NCBI GenBank assembly: GCA_014859265.1 | Contig: JACUUN010000016.1 | Location: 1 to 34,210 of the forward strand | DNA length: 34,210 bases | Source of the DNA: Coriobacteriia bacterium | GTDB lineage: Bacteria > Actinomycetota > Coriobacteriia > Anaerosomatales > SLCP01 | Direction of reading: 5' to 3' | In this document: positions 1-8,136 of the stretch, one piece after another | How the letters are laid out: the number at the start of each line of letters is the position of its first letter | Position numbering within the stretch: position 1 is the stretch's first letter | The notes under the pieces: generated by a model | What the model saw: only the letters and a program-made list of their open reading frames with translations | Told to the model about the DNA's origin: nothing | Databases searched by the model: none | Made by a program: the position numbers and the translations under genes

Positions 1-552
1 CGTGTCCATGCCGAGCAGCACCAGCAGGCCGCCGGCCATATACTCACCGAAGAAGTCGCGTGACTTGCCGCCGCACACCATCACCGGCACGTGACCCTCG
101 TAGGCCTTCATGTGGATGCCCACCCGATAGCCGACGTCACCCTTGATGAAGATGCGGCCACCGCGCATGCCGTACCCGAGCACGTCACCGGCATCTCCGT
201 GCACGACGACCCGGCCGGCGTTCATGGTGTTGCCCACGCCGTCTTGTGCGTTGCCGAAGACCTCGACGGTAGGCCCGTCCATGAACATCGCCATGTCCTG
301 GCCCGCAGTACCGTGGACCTCGATGGTCCTTCCGGCACCCCTGATCCCGGTTCCGATGTAGCGCTGACCGTTGATATTGTGCAGGACGACCTTAGTGACG
401 CCCTCGGCAAAGCACTGCCTGACGGCCTCGTTGAGATGCTTGTAGTAGATGCCGCGGGCGTCGATGGTCGCGACCTCGCCCTCGATTGTTACCTCGGGAT
501 CTATCTGAAAGTATCCCTCGATGGGCTTCGATGCCTCTGCGATCGCCGTCAT
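1..552 (-). CDS. Glutamate synthase GXGXG (alpha-subunit C-terminal type) subunit, partial
   Basis: The visible 184 residues are the N-terminal part; the frame is open at the left edge, so the C-terminus is missing. The repeated Gly-rich stretches (IGTGIRGAG, GNAQDGVGNTMNAG, GDAGDVLGYGMRGG, GDVGYRVG) are those of the GXGXG beta-helix that forms the structural C-terminal domain of large-subunit glutamate synthase and occurs as a separate protein in archaeal-type split enzymes. It should associate with the FMN/ferredoxin subunit encoded 13 bp upstream and the amidotransferase before it, in the cytoplasm. The ATG start is preceded by GGGAGG at good spacing. It is the fourth gene of the hdrBC-gltS operon. 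A small flavoprotein (GltD-type) subunit is not seen in the window; it could lie beyond the edge. Confidence 0.9.
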   Translation of the reverse strand, partial: MTAIAEASKPIEGYFQIDPEVTIEGEVATIDARGIYYKHLNEAVRQCFAEGVTKVVLHNINGQRYIGTGIRGAGRTIEVHGTAGQDMAMFMDGPTVEVFGNAQDGVGNTMNAGRVVVHGDAGDVLGYGMRGGRIFIKGDVGYRVGIHMKAYEGHVPVMVCGGKSRDFFGEYMAGGLLVLLGMDT

Positions 553-565
553 TCTCGTTCCTCCC

Positions 566-2077
566 TCACATTCCCGCAGGCTTCACGCCCAGGATCTTGC
601 AGGTCTGCTCGTCCAGTCCGATGGAGCGCAACCGCTCGCGGCTCCCGCGAAGCGATTCGACCGCGTTCACGCCGAGCGCACCGAGAATCTCCTGGAGCTC
701 GTGGCTCCAAGCGTGGACGAGGTTCGTGAGCCGTTCGGCTCCCCACTCGGGGTTGACGCGCCTCGTGAGTTCGGGCTTCTGGGTCGTCAGGCCCCACGAG
801 CACGAGCCCGTGTGGCACCCCTGGCACATGTGGCATCCGAGCGCCATGAGCGCCGCCGAACCGATCGCCACGACGTCAGCCCCGAGCGCAATGGCCTTGG
901 CGAGGTCGGCTGAGGAACGGATCGAGCCAGCCGCGACGATCGACGCCTGGTTGCGGATGCCCTCGTCGCGCAGCCGCTGGTCTACAACCGCGACTGCAAT
1001 CTCGACCGGGATACCGATGTGATCGCGGATGATCTGCGGCGCCGCACCGGTACCTCCCCTGAAGCCGTCAAGGTAGACGTAGTCCGCGCCCGCTCGCACG
1101 ATGCCACTCGCAATCGCGGCGACGTTGTGCACGGCGGCGATCTTGACGCCCACGGGCTTGTAGCCGGTGGCCTCCTTTATCGAGTAGATGAGCTGGCGCA
1201 GGTCCTCGATCGAGTAGATGTCGTGATGTGGCGCCGGGCTGATGGCATCCGTACCCTGTGGGATCATGCGGGTCTCGGAGACCTCCCTGTTGATCTTCTC
1301 GCCGGGCAGGTGACCGCCGATGCCCGGCTTGGCACCCTGCCCGACCTTGATTTCGACGGCCGCACCTCGGTTCAGGAACTCGGGGTTCACGCCGAAGCGA
1401 CCCGACGCGACCTGGACGATGACGTGATCCGCATACGGGTAGAGATCGGCGTGCAATCCGCCCTCACCGGTGTTCATGAGGATGCCGAGGCGCTCCGCCG
1501 CCATCGCGAGCGAGCGGTGAACGTTGAGCGAGACCGATCCGTAGCTCATCGGCGAGAAGATGATAGGGGTGTCGAGCTTGATGTTCTTCTCCACACCGGT
1601 GCTCTCGGCCAGGCGGTAGCCGCCGTTGCCGTCGGATGCCACCTGCACCGCGTCGGACTTCCTGCCGAGGTAGGTGCGCAGCTCCATCGGCTCACGGAGA
1701 GGGTCGATGGAAGGGTTGGTGACCTGGCAGGCATCGAGGACGAGATGATCGAAGATCGAGAGGTACGGCTTGTCGTTGCCCATCCCGGTGAGCATCACCC
1801 CACCGGTCTCGGCCTGGCGCCAGACACCCTGGCGCAGCGCGGGAGACCAGTTGGCGTTGTCGCGCAGCGCAAGGTCGTTCTTCCTGATTGTGATGCAGTG
1901 CGCCGGGCAGTACGTCACGCATCGGTGACACGCGCGACACTTCGAGTCGTCCGGTATCGGCCTCTCGTTGAACGAGTAGACACCCCACCCGCACTGCTGC
2001 ACGCAGCGACCGCACTTGTGGCACTTGTCGTAGTCGATGTGGACTTTGAACTCGGGCTGTATGAGCGAGATCGGCAT
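566..2077 (-). CDS. gltB: Archaeal-type glutamate synthase, ferredoxin + FMN-binding domain
   Basis: This 503-residue protein should convert 2-oxoglutarate plus glutamine-derived ammonia to glutamate with electrons delivered through iron-sulfur clusters. Residues 1-70 form a 2x[4Fe-4S] ferredoxin domain (C19, C22, C25, C29 and C47, C50, C53, C57). Residues about 90-500 are the FMN-binding TIM-barrel synthase domain, with LDGFRGGTGAAP near 336-346 (phosphate/FMN loop) and a Cys cluster at C415, C418, C421, C426 matching the 3Fe-4S site of the family. Glutaminase and GXGXG domains are absent here and are supplied by the flanking genes. It starts at ATG 2077 behind GAGGTGA, one base past the stop of the amidotransferase gene. 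This is the ferredoxin-fused split form known from archaea and some anaerobic bacteria. The electron donor is not proven. Confidence 0.93.
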   Translation of the reverse strand: MPISLIQPEFKVHIDYDKCHKCGRCVQQCGWGVYSFNERPIPDDSKCRACHRCVTYCPAHCITIRKNDLALRDNANWSPALRQGVWRQAETGGVMLTGMGNDKPYLSIFDHLVLDACQVTNPSIDPLREPMELRTYLGRKSDAVQVASDGNGGYRLAESTGVEKNIKLDTPIIFSPMSYGSVSLNVHRSLAMAAERLGILMNTGEGGLHADLYPYADHVIVQVASGRFGVNPEFLNRGAAVEIKVGQGAKPGIGGHLPGEKINREVSETRMIPQGTDAISPAPHHDIYSIEDLRQLIYSIKEATGYKPVGVKIAAVHNVAAIASGIVRAGADYVYLDGFRGGTGAAPQIIRDHIGIPVEIAVAVVDQRLRDEGIRNQASIVAAGSIRSSADLAKAIALGADVVAIGSAALMALGCHMCQGCHTGSCSWGLTTQKPELTRRVNPEWGAERLTNLVHAWSHELQEILGALGVNAVESLRGSRERLRSIGLDEQTCKILGVKPAGM

Positions 2078-2078
2078 C

Positions 2079-3353
2079 TCAGTTCACCTCGACGGTCTCA
2101 CAGGTCTCGAGCACGCCTGTGACGGCGCACGAGACCTCGTCGGCGGACAGGTGCAACTCCCCGTGGATGAGCGGCTCGGCGCCTTGCACGGTAGCGATCA
2201 CAGGCTCGCCGGCCTTCGGCGCCCAGACGTGGTCAGGAGCGTCGAGCACCTCGCGCATCGCGCTCTCCTCGGAGGCGACCATGAGTATCGAGCCCTGGCG
2301 CGCTGCGACGAGCGGGCGAAGCTTGATGCGGTCGTTGAGCGCCACCATGCCGCCGTTGAAGCCGAGCACGATGGCGAAGGGGCCGTTGAGCATGCCGGGC
2401 CCGTAGACGGCGCGCAGCGATCGCATGACGGCCTGCTCCTCTTCGGGCATGCGGTCGATCTCGGACCAGAGCGGACTTGCAAGCGCCTTGCACGCGAGTT
2501 CGATGGGCAGCTTGTGCCGGCGCAGCATGAGGTCGAAGAGGTACGCGGCAACCTCGGTGTCGGTACCGAGCGTGCACTTGTAGCCGAAGGCCTCCAGGTA
2601 GCGGCTGTTGATGCCGTAGCTCGAGATTTCGCCGTTGTGCACGATGGACCAGTCGAGCAGCGTGAACGGGTGCGCGCCACCCCACCAGCCGGGGGTGTTG
2701 GTCGGGAAGCGGTTGTGACCGACCCACGTGTGGCCCTCGTACTCCTCGAGCAGGTAGTAGTGACCGATCTCCTCGGGGAAGCCCACGCCCTTGAACGCTC
2801 CCATGTTCTTGCCGCTCGAGGCGACGAACGCGCCATCGACCGTGGAGTTGATGAGCATGACCGTGTGCACCACGAAGTCCTCGGGGCTCATCTCGGTGCC
2901 CTCGAGCTTGTGCGGGTCGGGCTGGAGGAAGTAGCGCCAGAGCAGCGGGGCGTCCGAGATGCCCTTCACCGGACGGGTCGGCATCGGCTCGGCAAGATCG
3001 ACCTGGAAGTAGCGGTCGAACAGCGCCTCCGCCTCCTCCTTGGCCCGGATGTCGTGGTACATCATGTGAAAGCAGAAGTGGTCGGGGAACTCGGGGTAGA
3101 TGCCGTAGCCGGCGAAACCGCCGCCGAGCCCGTTACCCCGGTCGCGCTGGACCGCGATTGCACGGATGGCGTTCTCGCCGCTCATGAGCGTCCCGGACTC
3201 GTCGCAGATCCCCATGAGCCCGCAGCCGCCGTGAATCTTGTACGACGCCTCCTCGGCATAGCGGGGACGCTCTTCCGCGAACAGACCCTCGCGGTCGGTG
3301 AAGGACGGCATGCGCGTGGTGGGCATCCGATCCAGTAGGGGTTCGTAACACAT
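2079..3353 (-). CDS. Class II glutamine amidotransferase subunit of split glutamate synthase
   Basis: 424 residues. This glutaminase subunit should release ammonia from glutamine for the adjacent FMN synthase subunit. The Ntn-type nucleophile is most likely Cys44 in IHGGCGLMGI, so a 43-residue propeptide would have to be removed to expose it. Other family signatures are visible: GHNRFPTNTPGWWGG (Arg/Thr/Asn substrate loop), HNGEISSYG (Asn-Gly oxyanion region) and GTDTEV (the Asp that binds the glutamine amino group). The ATG start follows GAGGGAG and lies 2 bp beyond the hdrBC stop, so translation is probably coupled. No downstream start places Cys at residue 2, so processing is inferred rather than seen. 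It resembles the stand-alone amidotransferase of archaeal-type glutamate synthase more than a fused GltB N-terminus. Confidence 0.9.
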   Translation of the reverse strand: MCYEPLLDRMPTTRMPSFTDREGLFAEERPRYAEEASYKIHGGCGLMGICDESGTLMSGENAIRAIAVQRDRGNGLGGGFAGYGIYPEFPDHFCFHMMYHDIRAKEEAEALFDRYFQVDLAEPMPTRPVKGISDAPLLWRYFLQPDPHKLEGTEMSPEDFVVHTVMLINSTVDGAFVASSGKNMGAFKGVGFPEEIGHYYLLEEYEGHTWVGHNRFPTNTPGWWGGAHPFTLLDWSIVHNGEISSYGINSRYLEAFGYKCTLGTDTEVAAYLFDLMLRRHKLPIELACKALASPLWSEIDRMPEEEQAVMRSLRAVYGPGMLNGPFAIVLGFNGGMVALNDRIKLRPLVAARQGSILMVASEESAMREVLDAPDHVWAPKAGEPVIATVQGAEPLIHGELHLSADEVSCAVTGVLETCETVEVN

Positions 3354-3355
3354 CT

Positions 3356-4693
3356 CTACTCTCCCTCGTTCTCGATACCGGTACCGATCAGGCGCGACAC
3401 GGCGTCGCCACCTGTGGCGGGAAGAGGCGAGAGCCCCAGCTTCTTGCGGGCGGACTCCTTCGGCTTGCCGAGGACACCCGTCTCGAGGAATGTCTGGTAG
3501 GCGACGGACACCGGCTCCGGACCGCTGCCGGCGGCCATCGCAAGCTCTTTGAGCTGCCGGAACGTCTCAGTCATGCCGATGTCGGAGTGGCAGAGCTCCT
3601 GGCAGGTGTAGCACTCGAGGCACTTCCAGAGCTGGGTATCGCTCACGACGTCATCGAGGTAGCCGCGCACAAGGTCGCCGATGATCTCGGTCGGCTGGAA
3701 GTTCGGGTCGACCTTGCACACCGGGCAGTCGTCTTTGCACGCCTGGCATGAGTAGCACTTCCCGAGGAGCGCGACGTCGAAGTGCATCGCAAGCCGGGCC
3801 TTATCAGCGGTCCGGGCGCCCCAGCGCTCGAGGAACGGCTGGACGGACACGCGGTGCATGTCCAGCCCGATCTCCTCAGGGTCGTGACCGTAGGTGAGCG
3901 CGATGAGCTCGGCCAGGTAGAACACGGGGACGTGGATGTCTTCCTTCGCGCGCTGCAACGCGGCCTGATTGAGGTCGAACTGCTGGAAGCAGCTCGGGCA
4001 GACGACCACGAGCGCATCGACCTCCTCGCGCTCAACGTCGACGAGTTTGCGCCGCGCGAACGCGAGTGAGGACTCCCGCTCGCCCACGCGGTCGAGCGCA
4101 CCGCCGCAGCACTGCATCTTCGTCGGGTAGTCGACCACGCGCGCGCCAAGAACGGTGACGAGCGCCTCGACCTTGGTCGGGTGCAGCGGGTCGTCCCAGC
4201 GCACCGCCGGCTGCGGGCGGAGAAGGTGGCAGCCGTAGTGGACGGCGATCCGCATGCCCCAGAGCGGCTTGACCACCTTGGAGGCGACAAATCCTGCACC
4301 CATCTCGTCGGCGAGCCACTCGGCAAAGTGCACGACCTTGTTCGAACCGGAGTACGCCAGGTCCTCGGCGGCCAGCCGCGCATTGATCGATTCGCGCTCC
4401 CGCCACTCGGTCCTCAGGTGGCTCTGTGCCTCCTTGAACGTCGAATAACAGCCGTTGCACGGGGTGACGACGTCGAGTTCAGCCTGCTCGACGAGCGCGA
4501 GATTGCGGGCCGCTGCGGTGTAGAACGCCTGCTCGTCATTGGCCTTCACGAGCACGCCCTCCGGACAGCAGGTGTGCCCTTCGAGTTCGTGCACGCGCGC
4601 GCCGAGGTCGTCGAAGACCAGTCGTGTCGCCTTCTCGATGAACGGGAAGCGTGCAGGGATCGTGCATCCCCAGAACGCCGCGAACTCCTTCAT
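3356..4693 (-). CDS. HdrB-HdrC fusion protein (heterodisulfide reductase-like iron-sulfur protein)
   Basis: 445 residues from ATG 4693, chosen because AGGAGG lies 8 bp upstream; longer readings start in the leader and are not family-like. The N-terminal part (1-260) has two CCG domains as in HdrB: C10, C42-C43, C79, C82 and C155, C195-C196, C232, C235, which in HdrB bind noncubane [4Fe-4S] clusters that reduce disulfides. The C-terminal part (305-400) is HdrC-like with two [4Fe-4S] motifs: C313, C316, C319, C323 and C358, C361, C364, C368. The order B then C is the reverse of methanogen HdrD, which runs C then B. It is the first gene of the operon with the split glutamate synthase, so it may pass electrons to or from that enzyme; this is inference. 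No HdrA or membrane segment is seen. Confidence 0.88.
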   Translation of the reverse strand: MKEFAAFWGCTIPARFPFIEKATRLVFDDLGARVHELEGHTCCPEGVLVKANDEQAFYTAAARNLALVEQAELDVVTPCNGCYSTFKEAQSHLRTEWRERESINARLAAEDLAYSGSNKVVHFAEWLADEMGAGFVASKVVKPLWGMRIAVHYGCHLLRPQPAVRWDDPLHPTKVEALVTVLGARVVDYPTKMQCCGGALDRVGERESSLAFARRKLVDVEREEVDALVVVCPSCFQQFDLNQAALQRAKEDIHVPVFYLAELIALTYGHDPEEIGLDMHRVSVQPFLERWGARTADKARLAMHFDVALLGKCYSCQACKDDCPVCKVDPNFQPTEIIGDLVRGYLDDVVSDTQLWKCLECYTCQELCHSDIGMTETFRQLKELAMAAGSGPEPVSVAYQTFLETGVLGKPKESARKKLGLSPLPATGGDAVSRLIGTGIENEGE

Positions 4694-4726
4694 GCCGCCG
4701 TCCTCCTGTCGTACCGGCCCGGAAAC

Positions 4727-4766
4727 GAGAAAAGCCCGCCGCGGCCCCAGTTCGGGCCAGGCGAGC
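4727..4766 (-). terminator. Intrinsic-terminator-like attenuator in the hdrBC-gltS leader
   Basis: On the minus strand an outer stem GCTCGCC/GGCGGGC and an inner stem GGCCC/GGGCC close a GAACTG loop and are followed directly by TTTTCT. It sits between the likely promoter (-10 at 4816-4821) and the ribosome binding site of hdrBC, so it is placed to attenuate rather than to end an upstream gene. The 5' arm (4762-4766) can instead pair with CGAGC at 4773-4777 around a GATGGA loop, a mutually exclusive helix. I did not recognise a known riboswitch class. Confidence 0.65.
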
Positions 4767-4815
4767 TCCATCGCTCGTTCCGCTATAGGCGACACTCCGT
4801 TGTGCCGCGTTGCAA

Positions 4816-4821
4816 AGTATA
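4816..4821 (-). promoter_or_regulatory. Putative -10 element of the hdrBC-gltS operon
   Basis: TATACT on the minus strand gives a start near 4809 and a leader of about 115 nt. No good -35 hexamer is visible at 16-18 bp (CTTTCT or TTTCTC at best), so an activator or alternative sigma factor is possible. Confidence 0.5.
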
Positions 4822-4850
4822 GCATGCGGGAGGTTGGGAGAAAGCCGGAC

Positions 4851-4883
4851 CGAAACATACCCGCCCGAAACATACCCGCCCGA
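4851..4883. repeat. 15-bp tandem direct repeat between divergent genes
   Basis: CGAAACATACCCGCC occurs twice head to tail (4851-4865, 4866-4880) and continues with CGA. It lies about 30 bp upstream of the hdrBC -10 element and about 70 bp upstream of the metallophosphoesterase start, in the position of a two-site operator for either gene. It could also be a simple slippage duplication. Confidence 0.7.
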
Positions 4884-4950
4884 GTTGCTCAAGACCATGC
4901 CCCTGACCCGGGAGGGGTATCTACCTTTTGGACCCGGTGGAAGGAGAGCT

Positions 4951-5739
4951 ATGCGGCCATCTGCTACCGACCGGTTCGTCATCGCGCAATTCTCGGACCT
5001 GCACTGCGGTGATCCACGCTACGACCCCCGGATGCTCGAGCGCGTCATCGACGCCATCAATGGCCTCGGGCCCGACCTCGTCGTCGTCACCGGCGACCTC
5101 ACCGTAAACGGGTACCGGGACGAGTTCGAGATCGCCAAGGCCGAGATCGACCGCCTCACATGCGCAGAGGTGGTCGTGATCCCCGGCAATCACGATAGTC
5201 GCAACGTTGGCTACCTGCACTTCAATGACTTGTTCGGGACCCGCTGGGACCATCGCGAGCTCGCCTTCGAAGCGCGCCATCCCGCAGTGGGCGAGCGCGT
5301 CCGCATGGTGTCGCTCGACTCGAGCAAGCCGGACCTCAACGACGGCGAGCTCGGCCGCCACCGCTATGACTGGCTTGCTGAACAACTTGAGGGCCCACCC
5401 GCGTTCACCATCGTGGCGATACACCACCACCTCGTCGGCATCCCCGGGACGGGCAGAGAGCGCAATATCGTCCTTGACGCCGGCGACGTGCTCGCTATCC
5501 TGGACAGCTACTCGGTCGATCTCGTCCTTGCGGGGCACAGGCACGTCCCGTACGTGTGGCAGGTGAACGGGACGCTCATCGTCACCAGCGGTACCGCGAG
5601 CACGTGGCGCACACGTGGAGAGACGCCGCCCTCGTACAACGTCGTGACGATCACCCCGACAGAAGTCCAGGTTTCCATGATCGCTCTCGGCGGGAGAAGC
5701 ACCTCGCAGGAGTCGCGCTTCCAGCGCAACCACCTATGA
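4951..5739 (+). CDS. Calcineurin-like metallophosphoesterase
   Basis: 262 residues, starting at ATG 4951 behind AAGGAG. The five metallophosphoesterase blocks are present in order: FSDLHCGD, VVTGDLTVNGY, VIPGNHDSRN, AIHHHLVG and LAGHRHVPYVW, giving the Asp/His/Asn ligands of a dinuclear metal centre. The arrangement resembles the CpdA/3',5'-cyclic-nucleotide phosphodiesterase and Icc-like group, but the substrate cannot be told from sequence. There is no signal peptide, so it is probably cytoplasmic. It is transcribed away from the hdrBC-gltS operon across a shared intergenic region carrying the 15-bp repeat. Its 3' end overlaps the convergent GH65 gene by 6 bp, with no terminator between them. 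Confidence 0.88.
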   Translation: MRPSATDRFVIAQFSDLHCGDPRYDPRMLERVIDAINGLGPDLVVVTGDLTVNGYRDEFEIAKAEIDRLTCAEVVVIPGNHDSRNVGYLHFNDLFGTRWDHRELAFEARHPAVGERVRMVSLDSSKPDLNDGELGRHRYDWLAEQLEGPPAFTIVAIHHHLVGIPGTGRERNIVLDAGDVLAILDSYSVDLVLAGHRHVPYVWQVNGTLIVTSGTASTWRTRGETPPSYNVVTITPTEVQVSMIALGGRSTSQESRFQRNHL

Positions 5740-8136
5740 GAGTGACACCTCCAGCGTCTGTCCCGGTTCGTAGTCATGGAGCGTATCGTGCACGCCGATC
5801 TGGCACACGCCCGAGTCCGTCGCGTCCGACGTGACCACCAGGCTCGAACGCGTGATCTTCACGCCGAGCCACATCCCGCGGTAGCGGATGGTCATCTCGA
5901 GCTCGCGCACGGCGTCCGGCAGCGCGGGATCGAACCAGAGCACGCCCTCGCGGGGATTGAGTCCAGTGTAGGCACGCTGCAGGAGGTCCACGGTCCCGGC
6001 CATCGCGCCGAGGTGGATCCCCTCCGAGGTCGTCCCGCCCTGCACATCGGAGATGTCGCTCTCTAGCGCTTCCACGAACTGCTCCCACGAACGCCCCCGG
6101 TCGCGACGCGCGATCACCCACGAGTGGACGATGCCGCTGAGCGTGGAGCCATGCGACGTCCGCGCGAGGTAGTAGTCAATCGTTGTATGGATAGTCTCGG
6201 AGGTGCACTCGTAGCCGAGGCGCTCGAAGAGCTCGGCAAGACGCTCGTCGGAGAGCAGATAGAAGAGCATGAGCACGTCTGCCTGCTTGGAGACCTTGTA
6301 GCGGTTCGGCGTGTCGCCCTCTGCGTGGAGGATCCTGTCGAGGCGCTGGATATCGTCGTACTTCTGACGATATCCGTCCCAGTTGAACTCCTCGAGGTCG
6401 GCGTATCCGTCGAACTGGCTGATGACACCGTCGTCGTGGAAGGGGACTTTGAGCTTGCGGCTGATGTCGTCCCACGCCTCGAGCTCTTCCCGTTCGAGTG
6501 AGAGCCGCTCCCACAGCTCACGCTGCCGGTACGGGCGCAGCGCGTCGAGCGCCTCTGGCGCCCGGCAGAGAGACCACGCGGCCATGACGTTCGTGTAGGC
6601 GTTGTTGTCCAGGCCGGGTTCCTCAGCGTCCGGGTATCCGTCGTGGTACTCATCCGGACCGATCACCCCGAGAATCTCGTAGCGATCGAGCGCCCGGTTG
6701 TACGTCGCGATGCTCGCCCAGAAGCGAGCGATCTCGACGAGCATCTCGGCACCTTGGTACGCGAGGAACTCCTCATCGGCGGTCGTCTGGTAGTAGGACC
6801 AGATGTTGTGGGCGATGGCGATGTTGACGTGGCGCTGAAGATGGGAGTTGTCAGGCTTCCACTCCCCCGAGAGCGGGTTGAGGTGGTAGGTCGGTGTCTC
6901 CTCGGCCCCGTTGCTCCCGCTCTGCCACGGATAGAGGGCGCCGGCATATCCGGCCTCGTACGCCAGACGGCGGGCCTCGTTAAGGCGGCGGTAGCGGTAG
7001 GTCAACAGCGCCCGGGTGAGCGAGGGCAGCCGGAAGTCCATGAGCGGGAAGATGAATATCTCGTCCCAGAAGACGTGCCCGCGGTATGCCTCACCGTGGA
7101 GTCCACGCGCGGGCACTCCGACATCGAGGTCGATCGAGTTCTGACAGACAGTCTGCAGCAAGTGGAAGACGTGCAGGTTCAGCACCATGCCGACACGGTC
7201 CCCGTCACCCGGGTCTACCGAGGTCTCGAAGCGGCGCCAGAGCTGGTCCCAGACGAGCGTATGGTAGACGAGCAGCTCGTCGAAGGTGCGGCAGCGAGCG
7301 ACGTGCACCCGCGCTTCCTCGAGCGGTTCGGAAATCGCTTTGTCACGCGAACCGAACACCGCCACCATCTTCTCGACGGTGACCGCACTCCCCTCGGCTA
7401 ACTCCACCGCGAACTCGCAAGAGACATGGCCCGCGTGGGTTCGATACTCGAACTCTGGTTCCACCGGCTCATCCTCGAAATGGACCCGCAGGCGGACCGC
7501 CTCCCCTATTCGCAAACGCGACTGGTTGGTTTCCACGGCCAGCCACGACAGCGCGCCGTCGAAGCCCTCTTCGCTCGGCTCGAGGTGCACGCTGTCCAGC
7601 TCGAGGTAACGGTTCACACCCGTGTTCGCGACGGTGCCATCGATAGCCGAGCGGAACTCGATCACGCCCGACCAGTCCTCGGCAAGCACGGTCGTCTCGA
7701 GCGCACCGAGGTGCCTGTGTCCCATGTGAGCGAAGCGCCGTTGCGCGACGGTCGTGGTGCGGCCCCCGGCATCGCGGACCTGCACACGACGGTTGAGCAG
7801 GCCTTTCTTGAGGTCGAGTTCCTGCGTGTACTCGAGAATCTCGTACGCCCCGGAGTCGAGGTCGAACCACTCCCCGCCCTCAGGGCGGAAGGTGAGCGGC
7901 AGCCAGTTCGGCATGTTCACCATCGACTCGTTGCAGACCTCCCGTCCGGCGATCTCGGTGCACAGCCGGTTGAAGTATCCGCCAAGGTATGTTCCGGGGT
8001 AGTGAGAGGGGCCCGCTGAGGACTCGGGTGCGGCGCCCCGTGTCGCAAAGTACCCGTTGCCAACCGTGCAGAGCGCCTCCCGTAGCCGCTCCTGTGCGGG
8101 GTCGTACCCGTCATACGTCAGCGTCCACACGCTCAC
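5734..8136 (-). CDS. Glycoside hydrolase family 65 phosphorylase (trehalose phosphorylase-like)
   Basis: 800 residues, the full family length. GH65 enzymes cleave alpha-glucosides such as trehalose, maltose or kojibiose with inverting phosphorolysis, giving beta-glucose 1-phosphate. The N-terminal beta-sandwich occupies about 1-270 and the (alpha/alpha)6 barrel about 300-680. The catalytic acid is E496 in GVIGPDEYHD; HGEAYRGHVFWDE (347-359) and YKVSKQADV are typical barrel motifs. The GTG start overlaps the preceding stop as GTGA, so it is coupled to the PgmB-OtsB gene, whose N-terminal domain would use beta-glucose 1-phosphate. Trehalose is the likely substrate from context (OtsB next door), but kojibiose or maltose cannot be excluded. 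Confidence 0.92.
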   Translation of the reverse strand: MSVWTLTYDGYDPAQERLREALCTVGNGYFATRGAAPESSAGPSHYPGTYLGGYFNRLCTEIAGREVCNESMVNMPNWLPLTFRPEGGEWFDLDSGAYEILEYTQELDLKKGLLNRRVQVRDAGGRTTTVAQRRFAHMGHRHLGALETTVLAEDWSGVIEFRSAIDGTVANTGVNRYLELDSVHLEPSEEGFDGALSWLAVETNQSRLRIGEAVRLRVHFEDEPVEPEFEYRTHAGHVSCEFAVELAEGSAVTVEKMVAVFGSRDKAISEPLEEARVHVARCRTFDELLVYHTLVWDQLWRRFETSVDPGDGDRVGMVLNLHVFHLLQTVCQNSIDLDVGVPARGLHGEAYRGHVFWDEIFIFPLMDFRLPSLTRALLTYRYRRLNEARRLAYEAGYAGALYPWQSGSNGAEETPTYHLNPLSGEWKPDNSHLQRHVNIAIAHNIWSYYQTTADEEFLAYQGAEMLVEIARFWASIATYNRALDRYEILGVIGPDEYHDGYPDAEEPGLDNNAYTNVMAAWSLCRAPEALDALRPYRQRELWERLSLEREELEAWDDISRKLKVPFHDDGVISQFDGYADLEEFNWDGYRQKYDDIQRLDRILHAEGDTPNRYKVSKQADVLMLFYLLSDERLAELFERLGYECTSETIHTTIDYYLARTSHGSTLSGIVHSWVIARRDRGRSWEQFVEALESDISDVQGGTTSEGIHLGAMAGTVDLLQRAYTGLNPREGVLWFDPALPDAVRELEMTIRYRGMWLGVKITRSSLVVTSDATDSGVCQIGVHDTLHDYEPGQTLEVSLS

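Noticed and set aside
1019-2122. Long plus-strand open frame opposite the glutamate synthase gene
   Set aside because: It mirrors the codon structure of the opposite-strand gene in high-GC DNA, has no family motif and no ribosome binding site.
4693-4821. glnA/glutamine riboswitch or ANTAR target in the hdrBC leader
   Set aside because: The conserved glutamine-riboswitch segments are not seen. The GATGGA hexaloop has G at position 4 but not A at position 1, and the second loop (GAACTG) does not fit, so the dual-hexaloop ANTAR pattern fails.
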